Assembly (NCBI RefSeq): GCF_026283945.1 | Contig: NZ_JAPDPC010000001.1 | Location: 3,100,001 to 3,164,000 of the forward strand | DNA from: Dyella humicola | GTDB taxonomy: Bacteria > Pseudomonadota > Gammaproteobacteria > Xanthomonadales > Rhodanobacteraceae | Reading direction: 5' to 3' | DNA length: 64,000 nt | In this document: positions 1 to 8,641 of the stretch, in pieces | How positions within the stretch are numbered: the first letter of the stretch is position 1 | How the letters are laid out: each line of letters opens with the position of its first letter | The notes under the pieces: generated by a model | Database searches by the model: none | What the model was told of the DNA's origin: nothing | Seen by the model: the letters and a program-made list of their open reading frames with translations, nothing else | Program-made: the position numbers and the translations under genes

Positions 1-295
1 CCACGTCCAGCTCCTCGGCCAGCAACGTGGCCTGGCCCGTATACGCGCCCTGCCCCATCTCGATGCTTGGCATCACCAGTTGCACGCTGCCATCGTTGCC
101 GACGCGTACGAAGGCGTTCGGCGCAAACAGCGATTGACCCTGGTCGATTCGCGTCGCGTCCGCCAGTCCCCAGGCGCGCATGGGGCCGCTCAGCCACATG
201 AAAGCCACCACCAGACCGCCACGCTTGATCAGCTCGCGGCGGGACGGATCTTGCAGACCATCGTCGTCCTGAACAGGGGTAACGCGGATAGCCAT
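1..295 (-). CDS. iorB: Molybdopterin-binding hydroxylase large subunit, N-terminal part (IorB type), cut by window edge
   Basis: The first 98 residues of a periplasmic or membrane-facing molybdenum hydroxylase large subunit of the isoquinoline 1-oxidoreductase beta / aldehyde dehydrogenase type. The start is ATG at 293-295. Residues 18-24 read SRRELIK, a twin-arginine-like motif, followed by a hydrophobic stretch at about 28-38, so Tat export is likely. Residues after 60 (FVRVGNDGS, then MPSIEMGQGAYTG) match the family's first Mo-cofactor domain. It lies 63 bp downstream of the two-cluster [2Fe-2S] subunit on the same strand, the usual operon order. The rest of the gene is outside the window, so catalytic residues cannot be checked. 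Confidence 0.85.
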   Translation of the reverse strand, partial: MAIRVTPVQDDDGLQDPSRRELIKRGGLVVAFMWLSGPMRAWGLADATRIDQGQSLFAPNAFVRVGNDGSVQLVMPSIEMGQGAYTGQATLLAEELDV

Positions 296-358
296 GACTT
301 CGCTCTCGGTCGGTGTCTGAAGCCCGTCACCACGTCGTCGCAGCAGCATCGCCAGATC

Positions 359-838
359 TCATGCGATGGTCTGCGGCAGGGTGATTTGTCCCGTTGCGGC
401 CTGCTTGATGGCTGCGCGTATGCGAACGTAGGTGCCGCAGCGACACAGGTTGCCGGACATGGCCCTATCGATGTCCGCATCCGTCGGTTGCGGCGTCTGC
501 GTGAGCAACGCCGCCGCCGACATGATCTGGCCCGATTGGCAGTAACCACATTGCGCCACTTCGATGCCGAGCCACGCTTGCTGTACCCGCTTACCGACAT
601 CCGTGGCACCGATGCCTTCGATGGTCGTGATGTTCTTGTTTACCGCACCGCTCACCGGCAACACGCAGGAGCGAACCGGCTGGCCGTCCAGATGCACGGT
701 GCACGCGCCGCACTGCGCAATACCGCATCCGAACTTGGTCCCGGTCAGGCCAATGACATCACGCAACACCCACAGCAGCGGCATGTCATCGGGAACGTCG
801 ACCTGCGATTCCTGACCATTGATAGAAAGGACGATCAT
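359..838 (-). CDS. iorA: (2Fe-2S)-binding subunit of molybdenum hydroxylase, IorA type
   Basis: A 159-residue electron-transfer subunit of a xanthine-dehydrogenase-family enzyme, normal length for the isoquinoline 1-oxidoreductase alpha subunit. The plant-ferredoxin-type cluster is held by Cys38, Cys43, Cys46 and Cys58 (CGIAQCGAC). The second helical cluster is held by Cys97, Cys100, Cys132 and Cys134 (CGYC and CRCG). It passes electrons from the Mo site of the large subunit to an external acceptor; there is no FAD subunit next to it, typical of the two-subunit group. It starts an operon with iorB and faces away from xdhC and mocA, which serve cofactor insertion. The substrate cannot be read from the sequence. 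Confidence 0.92.
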   Translation of the reverse strand: MIVLSINGQESQVDVPDDMPLLWVLRDVIGLTGTKFGCGIAQCGACTVHLDGQPVRSCVLPVSGAVNKNITTIEGIGATDVGKRVQQAWLGIEVAQCGYCQSGQIMSAAALLTQTPQPTDADIDRAMSGNLCRCGTYVRIRAAIKQAATGQITLPQTIA

Positions 839-1132
839 GCGGATCTCCCTGCGAACTCGTGTCGTCGCGGCGCGCCCGGACCGTGAATCCGAAAACCAAG
901 GCGTTGGGTTATTGGCGTGCTGTCATTACCGCATGGAATGCCACGCGCGGCGATGAAAATACCGTCAAATCTTCCTCCAGCGAGAAGAAAAGACAAGTGA
1001 AGACGTGGCTGTCGCACAGCCGCTGGCTCCGGCCGAGCCCATCCTTGGCTCGATCGACGCCGCCAGGCGCCGCTGGCGTTGGCCGGGCGTTATGACCGAA
1101 CATGACACCCGGACCCTCCTTGGCCTCGCGTC

Positions 1133-2233
1133 ATGAACGTCGCCCAAGAGTTCGACTCGCTTTACCGCGCGGCCCGGGCACTACCCCTGGGACCGGGTCG
1201 GGAAGGTGCTGCACTGGTCACCATCACGCAGACGCGCGGATCCACCTTCCGCCGCGCCGGCGCGAGCATGCTTGTTCTGCGCGACGGACGCATGGTGTGC
1301 GAGCTGTCCGGTGGATGTCCGCAGCGGGACATCGCGCTTCGCGCGCAACGGGTTATCGACCGTGATCAACCGGCGCTGGTGGAGTACGGTCGCCACGCAA
1401 ACCTTGACGTCATGCTTGAAACCGGCTGCGGCGGCGAGTTGGAAGTACTCATCGAGCCGCTACGAGAGCCGCGCGACCTGGCCTTCCTTGAGACCATCGC
1501 GCACATGCATGCACAGCGTGTCGCCGGTGCCATGGCCACGGTTTATGCGATGGATGGGCAGGTACTCGATCCCCGACCACTTCGGCTGCTACAGGGCGAT
1601 GGCATTCACTGGAGCAATATCGAAGACCCTATCTTTCGCGATCGGATAGCCACGGAGCTGCTCCCGATCCGCGCGACATCCGCGAACACGGCCGCCACCC
1701 GGCATGTGGCGACGAGCGGGAAACGTTACGACGTCCTCGTCGAATCGCAGCACCCGCTGCACGCCCTGGTCATCGTTGGCGACGGTGCCAGCGCGCGATC
1801 GCTCGCCGAATTGTCGGTGCGACTGGGCTGGCAAACCACGCTGGTCGACTACACCGATGGGCTCGTCGATGGAGCCGATGGCATTCGCCACATCAACGCA
1901 TCGCCGCGGGCACTCGCGGTGCAACTACCGCTTGACGGCGCGACGTCTGCGGTCGTGATGACACACCGTCTGGAGCGCGATCTGGCCTATCTCGAGGCCC
2001 TGCTGGAAACGCCGGTCGGCTACCTGGGCGTGATTGGATCGCGTCAGCGAACGGCACGCGTGCGAGAGGCTTTTCCCCAGACACAGGCACGTCTGCATGC
2101 ACCCGCAGGGCTGGACGTGGGCTCAGAGACGCCGCATGAAATTGCCCTGGCAGTCGCTGCGGAAATCCTGGCCGTGCGCAACGGCAGAGACGGCGGACCA
2201 CTGTCCCACTCGCAAACCCCGATACATCCATGA
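1133..2233 (+). CDS. xdhC: XdhC/CoxI family molybdenum-hydroxylase maturation protein
   Basis: A 366-residue XdhC-family chaperone. These proteins bind molybdenum cofactor and hand it, usually after sulfuration, to molybdenum hydroxylases. The N-terminal XdhC_CoxI domain shows GSTFRRAGASM at about 36-46 and the GGC motif with Cys62, the Moco-binding position in the family. The C-terminal half begins near 203 with a Rossmann-like VIVGDGASA. No good ribosome site precedes the ATG, so the start is the less certain end. The last codons overlap mocA by four bases (ATGA), so the two are translationally coupled. The gene is divergent from iorAB, its probable client. Confidence 0.9.
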   Translation: MNVAQEFDSLYRAARALPLGPGREGAALVTITQTRGSTFRRAGASMLVLRDGRMVCELSGGCPQRDIALRAQRVIDRDQPALVEYGRHANLDVMLETGCGGELEVLIEPLREPRDLAFLETIAHMHAQRVAGAMATVYAMDGQVLDPRPLRLLQGDGIHWSNIEDPIFRDRIATELLPIRATSANTAATRHVATSGKRYDVLVESQHPLHALVIVGDGASARSLAELSVRLGWQTTLVDYTDGLVDGADGIRHINASPRALAVQLPLDGATSAVVMTHRLERDLAYLEALLETPVGYLGVIGSRQRTARVREAFPQTQARLHAPAGLDVGSETPHEIALAVAAEILAVRNGRDGGPLSHSQTPIHP

Positions 2234-2844
2234 ACAGCCAAGGGCAACGCATAGCCGCCGTGTTGCTCGCCGCGGGCAACGCCAGCCGTTTCGGCACGGC
2301 CAAGCAGACCCTACCCATCGACGGCATGCCCATGGTGCGCCGTGCTGCCATGGCTGCGCTCGACGCCGGTCTCTCACCGGTGGTCGTGGTGATCGGAGCC
2401 TATGCAGACACGGTCCAGCCATGCCTCGCCGGCTTGCCGGTGCAACTCACCGAGAACCCCGACTGGGCGTCTGGCATGGGTAGTTCGCTGGGACTTGGCG
2501 TCAGAACCGCCATGGCGATGGGAGCCATGCCGCATGCGCTCCTGGTGCTGTTGGCGGACCAGCCGGGCATCAGGGCCGCGGACCTGAAACGCTTGGTCGA
2601 AGCACATGCCACTGCACCCGGGCGCATCCAGGCCGCGCACTTCGATGGCCACCTTGGACCACCTTGCCTGTTCCCTCGAGCCTACTTCGACGAACTGGCC
2701 TCGCTGCGAGGGCCCAATGGCGCCCGGCGATTGCTCAAACGCTATAGCGACCGCGTCGATCGTCACGAGCTTCCATCAGCCGCCTTTGACATCGATACAC
2801 CTGCCGGTCATGCAGCGTGGCTCGCCCACCAGGGAGCCGATTGA
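2230..2844 (+). CDS. mocA: Molybdenum cofactor nucleotidyltransferase, MobA/MocA-like
   Basis: A 204-residue NTP transferase of the MobA/MocA family, which converts Mo-molybdopterin to its dinucleotide form (MCD for MocA). The nucleotide-binding signature VLLAAGNASRFG...K lies at residues 11-24, the LLADQP metal/nucleotide loop near 104, and a DIDTP motif close to the C-terminus. XDH-family hydroxylases such as IorAB use the cytosine dinucleotide form, and the coupling to xdhC supports cytidylyl rather than guanylyl transfer. This assignment is inferred from context. The start overlaps the xdhC stop. Confidence 0.88.
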   Translation: MNSQGQRIAAVLLAAGNASRFGTAKQTLPIDGMPMVRRAAMAALDAGLSPVVVVIGAYADTVQPCLAGLPVQLTENPDWASGMGSSLGLGVRTAMAMGAMPHALLVLLADQPGIRAADLKRLVEAHATAPGRIQAAHFDGHLGPPCLFPRAYFDELASLRGPNGARRLLKRYSDRVDRHELPSAAFDIDTPAGHAAWLAHQGAD

Positions 2845-3065
2845 GGAGGCCGGCGGCGCCCCTCGTCGAACGTCCCGTTCGACTGAAATTTTCTGGCGTT
2901 GTGACGACGTCTTGCCCCTGCGGCGACGTCTCATCAAGGTATCGCCAGTGGCCGCACCGATGCAGCCCAGCCCTATAGCCCCGTTTTCTCGCGAGTCACC
3001 CGTCGCGTTCACAAGACGACACGGATGCCACGTTGCTGGATCAAACTGCACACAAACTTCGCGAG

Positions 3066-4802
3066 TCACTTCGTGCAACGTTCATCGCCAGGTCTCGGGT
3101 TCTTCTCGACATCGTAAGGCACGTAGTGCGGCTCCCAGACCAGACTGCGAATTTTCTTTGAGAGCGTCGCCGCATCGCATGCCTTTGCGACGCCATCGAT
3201 CTGCGCCTGCCGCGCAACCGCGTCAGCGACAGCGATCGAAACCTCGCGCAACTGCGTTACGGGTGGAAGAAGTCGGCCATGCTTGTCGCCAATAGCAGGC
3301 GACATCGAGGCTACAGCCTTTCCGGCTTGCATGAACATCGCGTCGGTGACACGGCGTGCACCGGCGGCCAGCACACCCAGCCCGATGCCAGGAAATATGT
3401 ACGAGTTGTTGGTTTGATCGACGGGTACAAGCGCGCCCTTCCACGGGACCGGTGGGAACGGACTTCCGGTGCCAATGAGCGCGCGCCCATCCGTCCAGGT
3501 GAAAATGTCTGCTGGAATCGCCTCGGACCGCGATGTTGGATTGGAGAGGGGGAAAATGACAGGCCGATCCGCATGCTTGGCCATCTCCCGAACAGCCGCT
3601 TCGGTGAATGCACCCGCCTGCCCCGAGACGCCGATCAGCGCGGTTGGCTTAGCATTGCGAACGACGTCCAGCAGGCCGAACTTGCCTTGCTCGTCTAGAG
3701 TCCAATCTTGCACATGCTCTCGCGCTTGCAGGAACGGTTTCTGGGCAGCCGTTATGTTCGGCATGCCTTCCGTGAGAAGTCCAACTTGATCAATCAGAAA
3801 GAAAGATGCGCGCGCATCCTTTTCGCTGGCCCCGGCATCGATCATTGCTTGCAGCAGCAGTGCCGCGATGCCGCAACCGGCGGACCCTGCGCCGACGACA
3901 ACAATCCTCTGCGTGGTCAGCTCCACGCCCGTGACGTTGATCGCCGACAGAATGGTCGCGGTGGCGACAGCGGCGGTACCCTGTATATCGTCATTGAAAG
4001 TGCAAAGCCGGTCCCGATACCGCTCCAGCAAACGACTCGCATTGCGCCCGGCGAAGTCTTCCCACTGAAGAAGTACGTCTGGCCAGCGTTCGATGACGGC
4101 AGCCACGAATTCCTCGATAAACGCGTCGTAGTCCGCACCTGTGATCCGTTCGTGACGCCATCCGACATATATCGGATCATCCAGGCGCTCCTGATTGTTG
4201 GTGCCGACGTCAAGCAGGATCGGCAGCGTTGAATCTGGATGGATGCCCGCACAGCCCGTATAGAGGGAGAGTTTCCCAATCGGAATGCCCATGCCCCCGG
4301 CACCTTGGTCGCCCAGGCCGAGAATACGTTCGCCGTCGCTGACCACGATAACCTTGACGTTGTCGAATCGCTGTTCGTTGAAGATCTCCCGAATGCGATG
4401 CTTGTTCGGGTAGCTGAGAAAGAGGCCACGCGGCTTGCGCCAGATTTCACTGAATCGCTGGCAGCCCTCTCCTACGGTGGGTGTGTACACCAGCGGCAGC
4501 AGCTCGGCGATATTTCGAACGAGCATGGCGTAAAAGAGGGTTTCGTTGGTGTCTTGTAGATCGCGAAGAAAGGCGTAACGCTCGAAGTCGGTGCGGAAAG
4601 CGCGCAGCACTCTCACCCTTCGTTGCACCTGTTCCTCAAGTGTACCGACGTGGGGCGGAAGCAGTCCATGTAGATGGAACAGATCACGCTCGGTCTCAGA
4701 GAATGCCGTGCCTTTGTTCAACATGGGCTTATTGATCAGGTCGAAGCCCTTGAGCATCGTTTCTATGTAGGCATCGCCATCCATCGGTGAAGGCTCGCTC
4801 AT
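3066..4802 (-). CDS. maeA: NAD-dependent malic enzyme
   Basis: A 578-residue oxidative-decarboxylating malate dehydrogenase (malate to pyruvate and CO2), cytosolic, normal length for the large bacterial SfcA/MaeA class. Visible family motifs are VYTPTVGEGC with the catalytic Tyr, SDGERILGLGDQG, FNDDIQGTAAV in the malate/metal site, and the nucleotide-binding VVVGAGSAGCGIA. The ATG at 4800-4802 was chosen over an upstream start at 4883 because known proteins begin close to the MLKGFDLINKPMLNKGTAF segment. It stands alone, with 221 bp to mocA and over 300 bp to the next gene. Confidence 0.95.
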   Translation of the reverse strand: MSEPSPMDGDAYIETMLKGFDLINKPMLNKGTAFSETERDLFHLHGLLPPHVGTLEEQVQRRVRVLRAFRTDFERYAFLRDLQDTNETLFYAMLVRNIAELLPLVYTPTVGEGCQRFSEIWRKPRGLFLSYPNKHRIREIFNEQRFDNVKVIVVSDGERILGLGDQGAGGMGIPIGKLSLYTGCAGIHPDSTLPILLDVGTNNQERLDDPIYVGWRHERITGADYDAFIEEFVAAVIERWPDVLLQWEDFAGRNASRLLERYRDRLCTFNDDIQGTAAVATATILSAINVTGVELTTQRIVVVGAGSAGCGIAALLLQAMIDAGASEKDARASFFLIDQVGLLTEGMPNITAAQKPFLQAREHVQDWTLDEQGKFGLLDVVRNAKPTALIGVSGQAGAFTEAAVREMAKHADRPVIFPLSNPTSRSEAIPADIFTWTDGRALIGTGSPFPPVPWKGALVPVDQTNNSYIFPGIGLGVLAAGARRVTDAMFMQAGKAVASMSPAIGDKHGRLLPPVTQLREVSIAVADAVARQAQIDGVAKACDAATLSKKIRSLVWEPHYVPYDVEKNPRPGDERCTK

Positions 4803-5136
4803 GACAGATATTCCCGCAATGAAGCGGCAGTTTGTTTCAGTAGCTGCTAGGCAACGAAGGCCTGCGCAGATCCAGGCAAACATACTTTCTCAACCGTTTC
4901 CAACTCGTGAGAACTCGGTCGAGTCTGCGTCCGAGCAACGCATGACTCCCATGAGTTGAACGGATAACGTCAATTTGTCTTGACAAAGCCTTCACGGCCA
5001 GCCGCGCACCGGGACGCAATCGTCAAGTGCGTGATTGCCGGAGCGGCTTCCCGCGACGAAATATCACGCGAAGAACGCGTTCATTCCGGCAGATCCAGAA
5101 GATAGGTTTTGGCAGCCAAGAGCCGACCACGACGAT

Positions 5137-6627
5137 CTAAAGCAAGCCCAGCTGCGTCGCTTTCAAGGTAGCTGCCGCACGCGTGGAGCACTCCAATTTC
5201 CGGAATACGCTCTCGATATGGGTGCGCACGGTACTCGGGCTGATGGACAGCTTTTGCGCTGCCTCCTTGTTGCTCGCGCCAAGGCTGATCCAGCGCAGCA
5301 CATCGCGCTCGCGCGCCGTAAGGAGGCTGGTCAACGGCGTAGCGACTGGCTTGCCCCTGCTCGCGCGCGGCACCTTCAACAGTGCGCGGACGACATCAGC
5401 GTCGTAGCGGCCGGCGGCCGCCTCGGCCATCATCAATGAACCTGCCGCGCCTTCCTCCAATGCTTCTCGCCACGGGCGCGCGACGTACAACGCGGCTAGC
5501 GCCGACGCGGCCGCCAGGATGCGTCCTTCGATGGGGATAGTCCCGGCCTTGGCCTCGCGGTAGTAGCCGGATCCATCCGGCCTCTCATAGGCATACGACG
5601 CGACTTCCGCCTCGTCTGCGAGTGAACCGATCTGCCGCGCGGCCCGTGCGGTCCAATAGGGAACGAGGCGCACCCGCTCCCACGCCGATTCCATGAGTTT
5701 GCCGGGCGTATCCCAGATCATGTTTGGCACTGACGCACGACCTATGCCATGGATCAGCGCGGCGCGGTAGACCTTCTGCTGGCGAGACGCGTCCAGGCCC
5801 AGCTCGATCGCCGCGTTCAGGGCGAGTTGCGCCACCCGCCGCGAGTGCCCGGTCATCCAAGGCAGCTTCAAGTCGATGACATGCGCCAGGATTTCCAACG
5901 ACGTGGTACGCCCGGCAAACGTCGTCTCGAGTGAACACGGTCCTGACAGCGTCGGGTCGCCTTCAAGTTCCGCCAGCCAGCGCTGGGCGTTGTCGATGAG
6001 CAGCGAAGCCAGACCAAGCGGATACATCACGTCTGCGCGCTGGCCAATCAGTCGACACGCCTGCTCCAGGCCATACAGGCGATGGAAGATATCGAGGTCA
6101 CCGGCGAGCGATGCCATGTAGACCGACGCCGGAACCTGTTCGCCGCGCAGGCCATCGGGCGCTCCGCTGCCGTTGTGACTTTCAAACAGATGATGCAACG
6201 CGAACTGGGTCGCCTCGCCCAGGCCCAGCTCCTTGGCGATATCCCCGGAGACTTCGCAATGGATGCGCGACAACGAGAGGAAGGCCGAACCGATGCCGCC
6301 AGTGCTGGAATGGGATTGAAAGCCGCCGTCGGAGGATTGGATGGCGAGCAGCGCATTTCGGCCGCTCACGTCGTCGCCGAACAGCTGTGCGAACTCTGGG
6401 GCATTGGCGGTGCAGCCTGACCAGCGCAGCAGCGCGACCGTCGTGGCCTCCGTGCAAGTGGCGTCATCGGCAGCCGCGGCCCTGGCCAGTTGCCCAGCCA
6501 TCCATGCGACCCGCGGTGAATGGTCGATGGGCTGCCCCATGGCGAGATCGCCCACGAACGCGATCGACCGGATCACATCGAGCAAGGCGACGGCGGAAAC
6601 GTCCACGGAGGGTCGGGAGCTGTTCAT
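5137..6627 (-). CDS. LuxR-family regulator with degenerate HD-GYP-like domain
   Basis: A 496-residue protein ending in a clear LuxR/FixJ helix-turn-helix (LTARERDVLRW ... SNKEAAQKL ... VRTHIESVFRKL). The middle region resembles an HD-GYP phosphohydrolase domain: HSRRVAQLA, then ALIHGIGR where the family has LLHDIGK, then ERPDGSGY in place of HHERxDGxGYP. The HD dyad therefore reads HG, so the metal site is probably not intact and the domain is more likely a sensor than a cyclic-di-GMP hydrolase. An HSPRVA segment near residue 35 may be a second relic. It diverges from the secreted alpha/beta hydrolase at 6796 and may regulate it. The start could also be ATG at 6672. Confidence 0.8.
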   Translation of the reverse strand: MNSSRPSVDVSAVALLDVIRSIAFVGDLAMGQPIDHSPRVAWMAGQLARAAAADDATCTEATTVALLRWSGCTANAPEFAQLFGDDVSGRNALLAIQSSDGGFQSHSSTGGIGSAFLSLSRIHCEVSGDIAKELGLGEATQFALHHLFESHNGSGAPDGLRGEQVPASVYMASLAGDLDIFHRLYGLEQACRLIGQRADVMYPLGLASLLIDNAQRWLAELEGDPTLSGPCSLETTFAGRTTSLEILAHVIDLKLPWMTGHSRRVAQLALNAAIELGLDASRQQKVYRAALIHGIGRASVPNMIWDTPGKLMESAWERVRLVPYWTARAARQIGSLADEAEVASYAYERPDGSGYYREAKAGTIPIEGRILAAASALAALYVARPWREALEEGAAGSLMMAEAAAGRYDADVVRALLKVPRASRGKPVATPLTSLLTARERDVLRWISLGASNKEAAQKLSISPSTVRTHIESVFRKLECSTRAAATLKATQLGLL

Positions 6628-6795
6628 GGGCAGGAAGTCTAGCGCCACCGCTACCGCGCCAACCTCGGTCATTCAACCGATGGTGCGCGTGGGCGGCAGC
6701 GCGCAAGCTGCGCCCCGGATCGATCGCAACACCCGCCCTCTTCCACGCGATGTATGTCCCCGTTCCATTACGCCAACTAACCTCTGGAGTATCCC

Positions 6796-7566
6796 ATGTC
6801 CATCAAAGCTCTTGGTCTCGCCGCCGCCACCGCCATGGCCTTCGCCTCCACCGCCAACGCCGCGGCCCCCAAGGCCCAGGAAGTCGTCAAGAACGTCGTG
6901 CTCGTGCATGGCGGTTTCGTCGACGGCTCTGGATGGCAGCAGGTTTACAACATTCTCAAGAAGGACGGCTACAACGTCACCATCGTCCAGAATCCAACCG
7001 CCTCGCTGGCCGACGACGTCGCTATCACCAAGCGCGCCATCGCCAAGCAGGACGGCCCCGTCGTGCTCGTCGGCCACTCTTACGGCGGCGTGGTCATCTC
7101 CGAAGCCGGTACCGACCCCAAGGTCCAGCGCCTGGTATATATCGCCGCGTTTGCCCCCGACCAGGGCGAGTCGGTTCAGTCCCTGATCGCCAACCCGCCC
7201 CCGGGCGCGTCGCAGCCGCCAATCCTGCCGCCACAGGATGGCTTCCTGTTCCTTGATCGCGCGAAGTTCGCGGCCGCGTTCGCGGGCGACGTCCCCGCCG
7301 ACGAAGCCAGCTTCATGGCGGACTCGCAGGTGCCATGGGGTGTCCAAGCCTTGGGCGGTCAGGTGACGGTGCCTGCTTGGAAGTCGAAGCCGAGTTGGTA
7401 TCTGGTCACCACGGAGGACCACATGATCCCGCCGCCGGCGCAGGAGATGATGGCCAAGCGCGCGGGCTCAACCGTTGTCGAAACGCGTGGCAGCCATGCG
7501 ATCTATGTCTCGAAGCCGGAGGTCGTCGCCAAGATTATCGAGCAGGCGGCGCTCGGCAAAAAGTAA
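6796..7566 (+). CDS. Secreted alpha/beta hydrolase (Ser nucleophile)
   Basis: A 256-residue alpha/beta-fold hydrolase with a Sec signal peptide (hydrophobic core, then ANAAAPKA, cleavage near residue 23). The HGGFVDGSGW segment forms the oxyanion region, and the nucleophile elbow GHSYGG puts Ser95 in place. TTEDHMIP and RGSHAIY near the end supply the likely acid and His. It resembles salicylate-esterase/EstC-type periplasmic hydrolases, but the substrate is unknown. It is a clear paralogue of the hydrolase at 36065, in which the Ser is Asp. A good GGAG site precedes the ATG. A perfect hairpin at 7577-7605 follows it. Confidence 0.9.
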   Translation: MSIKALGLAAATAMAFASTANAAAPKAQEVVKNVVLVHGGFVDGSGWQQVYNILKKDGYNVTIVQNPTASLADDVAITKRAIAKQDGPVVLVGHSYGGVVISEAGTDPKVQRLVYIAAFAPDQGESVQSLIANPPPGASQPPILPPQDGFLFLDRAKFAAAFAGDVPADEASFMADSQVPWGVQALGGQVTVPAWKSKPSWYLVTTEDHMIPPPAQEMMAKRAGSTVVETRGSHAIYVSKPEVVAKIIEQAALGKK

Positions 7567-7576
7567 TCGCGACCAT

Positions 7577-7605
7577 GGAGCGGGGCGCAGCGCGCGCCCC
7601 GCTCC
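7577..7605. terminator. Perfect 12-bp hairpin between convergent genes
   Basis: GGAGCGGGGCGC pairs exactly with GCGCCCCGCTCC around a 5-base loop. It starts ten bases after the hydrolase stop and precedes the convergent P460 gene. There is no U-run, so it is probably a bidirectional or Rho-assisted terminator or an mRNA end stabiliser. Confidence 0.6.
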
Positions 7606-7698
7606 TCATTACCCATGGAGGCCACTGCAGCCATGGTGATGCTGCGGTGCGGTTCGCTAGAACCACGTGAGGCATGCCAAGTCGGATGCCAGCGTGGT

Positions 7699-8247
7699 TC
7701 AACGTTTCTGGTACGGGTGGAAGATGTAGTTCTTCGCCTCCACTTTCACATGGCACTTGTGCCCGCAGTCTGCGAGCGCCGTCGGATCGACCTTGAATGT
7801 GTCGGATGCGACCTCGTAGTTGAATAGCGCGTAGCCCCATCCACCCGTTTTCGGGAATCGCTTGCTGTCCTTTTCCATGACGAACGCCTGTGAGAAGACG
7901 TCCGGCACATCCACGACGAAGGGCGCCTCGGTGCTCTTCTTCGGCTTCCACTGGAGCTTCACGATCTTCGAACCCTCCGGGAAGGGCTGGCCGTTGCCGG
8001 GGATACCTGACTTGTACGCCTTGATCATGATCGGATTGGCGACGATCACCTTGAGCACTTCGTCGGTCCGGGCGGAAGAGACCACCGACCAGTCCTCGTA
8101 TCCTCGGAAGTCAGCAAACGCGATGCCACCCGGCGATACCAGTGCGTACTTGTCGTTGTTCTTGTCCTGCGCGTAAAGGGCCGCGCCGCCGAGGACGGCG
8201 AGCAATCCCGTGGCCAGCGCGATCGTGAGCTTTCTTTGGCGCTTCAT
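7699..8247 (-). CDS. Cytochrome P460 family protein
   Basis: A 182-residue exported protein with an N-terminal signal peptide (hydrophobic LTIALATGLLAVLGGAALYA). Tryptophan- and glycine-rich segments (YEDWSVVSS; TGGWGYALF) match the cytochrome P460 fold, and a C-terminal CGHKCH at 161-166 is a CxxCH c-type haem site. Characterised P460 cytochromes oxidise hydroxylamine or handle NO using a haem cross-linked to Lys. Most members of the wider family are uncharacterised, so the role here is open. The start is supported by GAGGA about eight bases upstream. It converges with the hydrolase at 6796. Confidence 0.85.
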   Translation of the reverse strand: MKRQRKLTIALATGLLAVLGGAALYAQDKNNDKYALVSPGGIAFADFRGYEDWSVVSSARTDEVLKVIVANPIMIKAYKSGIPGNGQPFPEGSKIVKLQWKPKKSTEAPFVVDVPDVFSQAFVMEKDSKRFPKTGGWGYALFNYEVASDTFKVDPTALADCGHKCHVKVEAKNYIFHPYQKR

Positions 8248-8641
8248 GGCTGATCCTCGCTTGGCTGTCGTAGATGAGCTCCATTGACCGGCGACTTGCT
8301 CACCCACAAGTTCGAACGAACCGCGTATCGCGGCACCACTTCGGCAGGCAGGTGCAGCGCACCCGTCGCGCGGCTCGATATCGGTTGCCGAGTGTAGTCA
8401 GCACTATTTCATCGCCGCGTGAATTCGTCGTCGCGCACGCGATGGTTCCGCCAACGAGCTACGACGGTTGATCCATACTTTACGAGCCTTGGCTGCTTTG
8501 GCTTGGACTGTCCCTGAGATGACAGCACTTCCAGCCTATGATGGGTGTCCGGGAACGCCGAAGAGCGTGCTCGATTCATTTCAACACAGGATTGGCTGTG
8601 CTCTATGCGCTAGACCACGGCTCGGCCAGGAGAATGCTTTT
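8248..8641. other. Intergenic region between P460 gene and thiM
   Basis: 394 bp between divergent genes. It must hold both promoters, but I could not fix convincing -35/-10 pairs. A CTGAGATGA string near 8514 recalls part of a TPP riboswitch, but the conserved downstream ACCTGATCTGG segment is absent. A GGAGA ribosome site lies just before thiM. Confidence 0.5.

Noticed and set aside
8505-8641. TPP riboswitch before thiM
   Set aside because: A CTGAGATGA string is present, but the conserved ACC(C)TGATCTGG-type segment and GCGTAGGGA end are missing and pairing could not be built.
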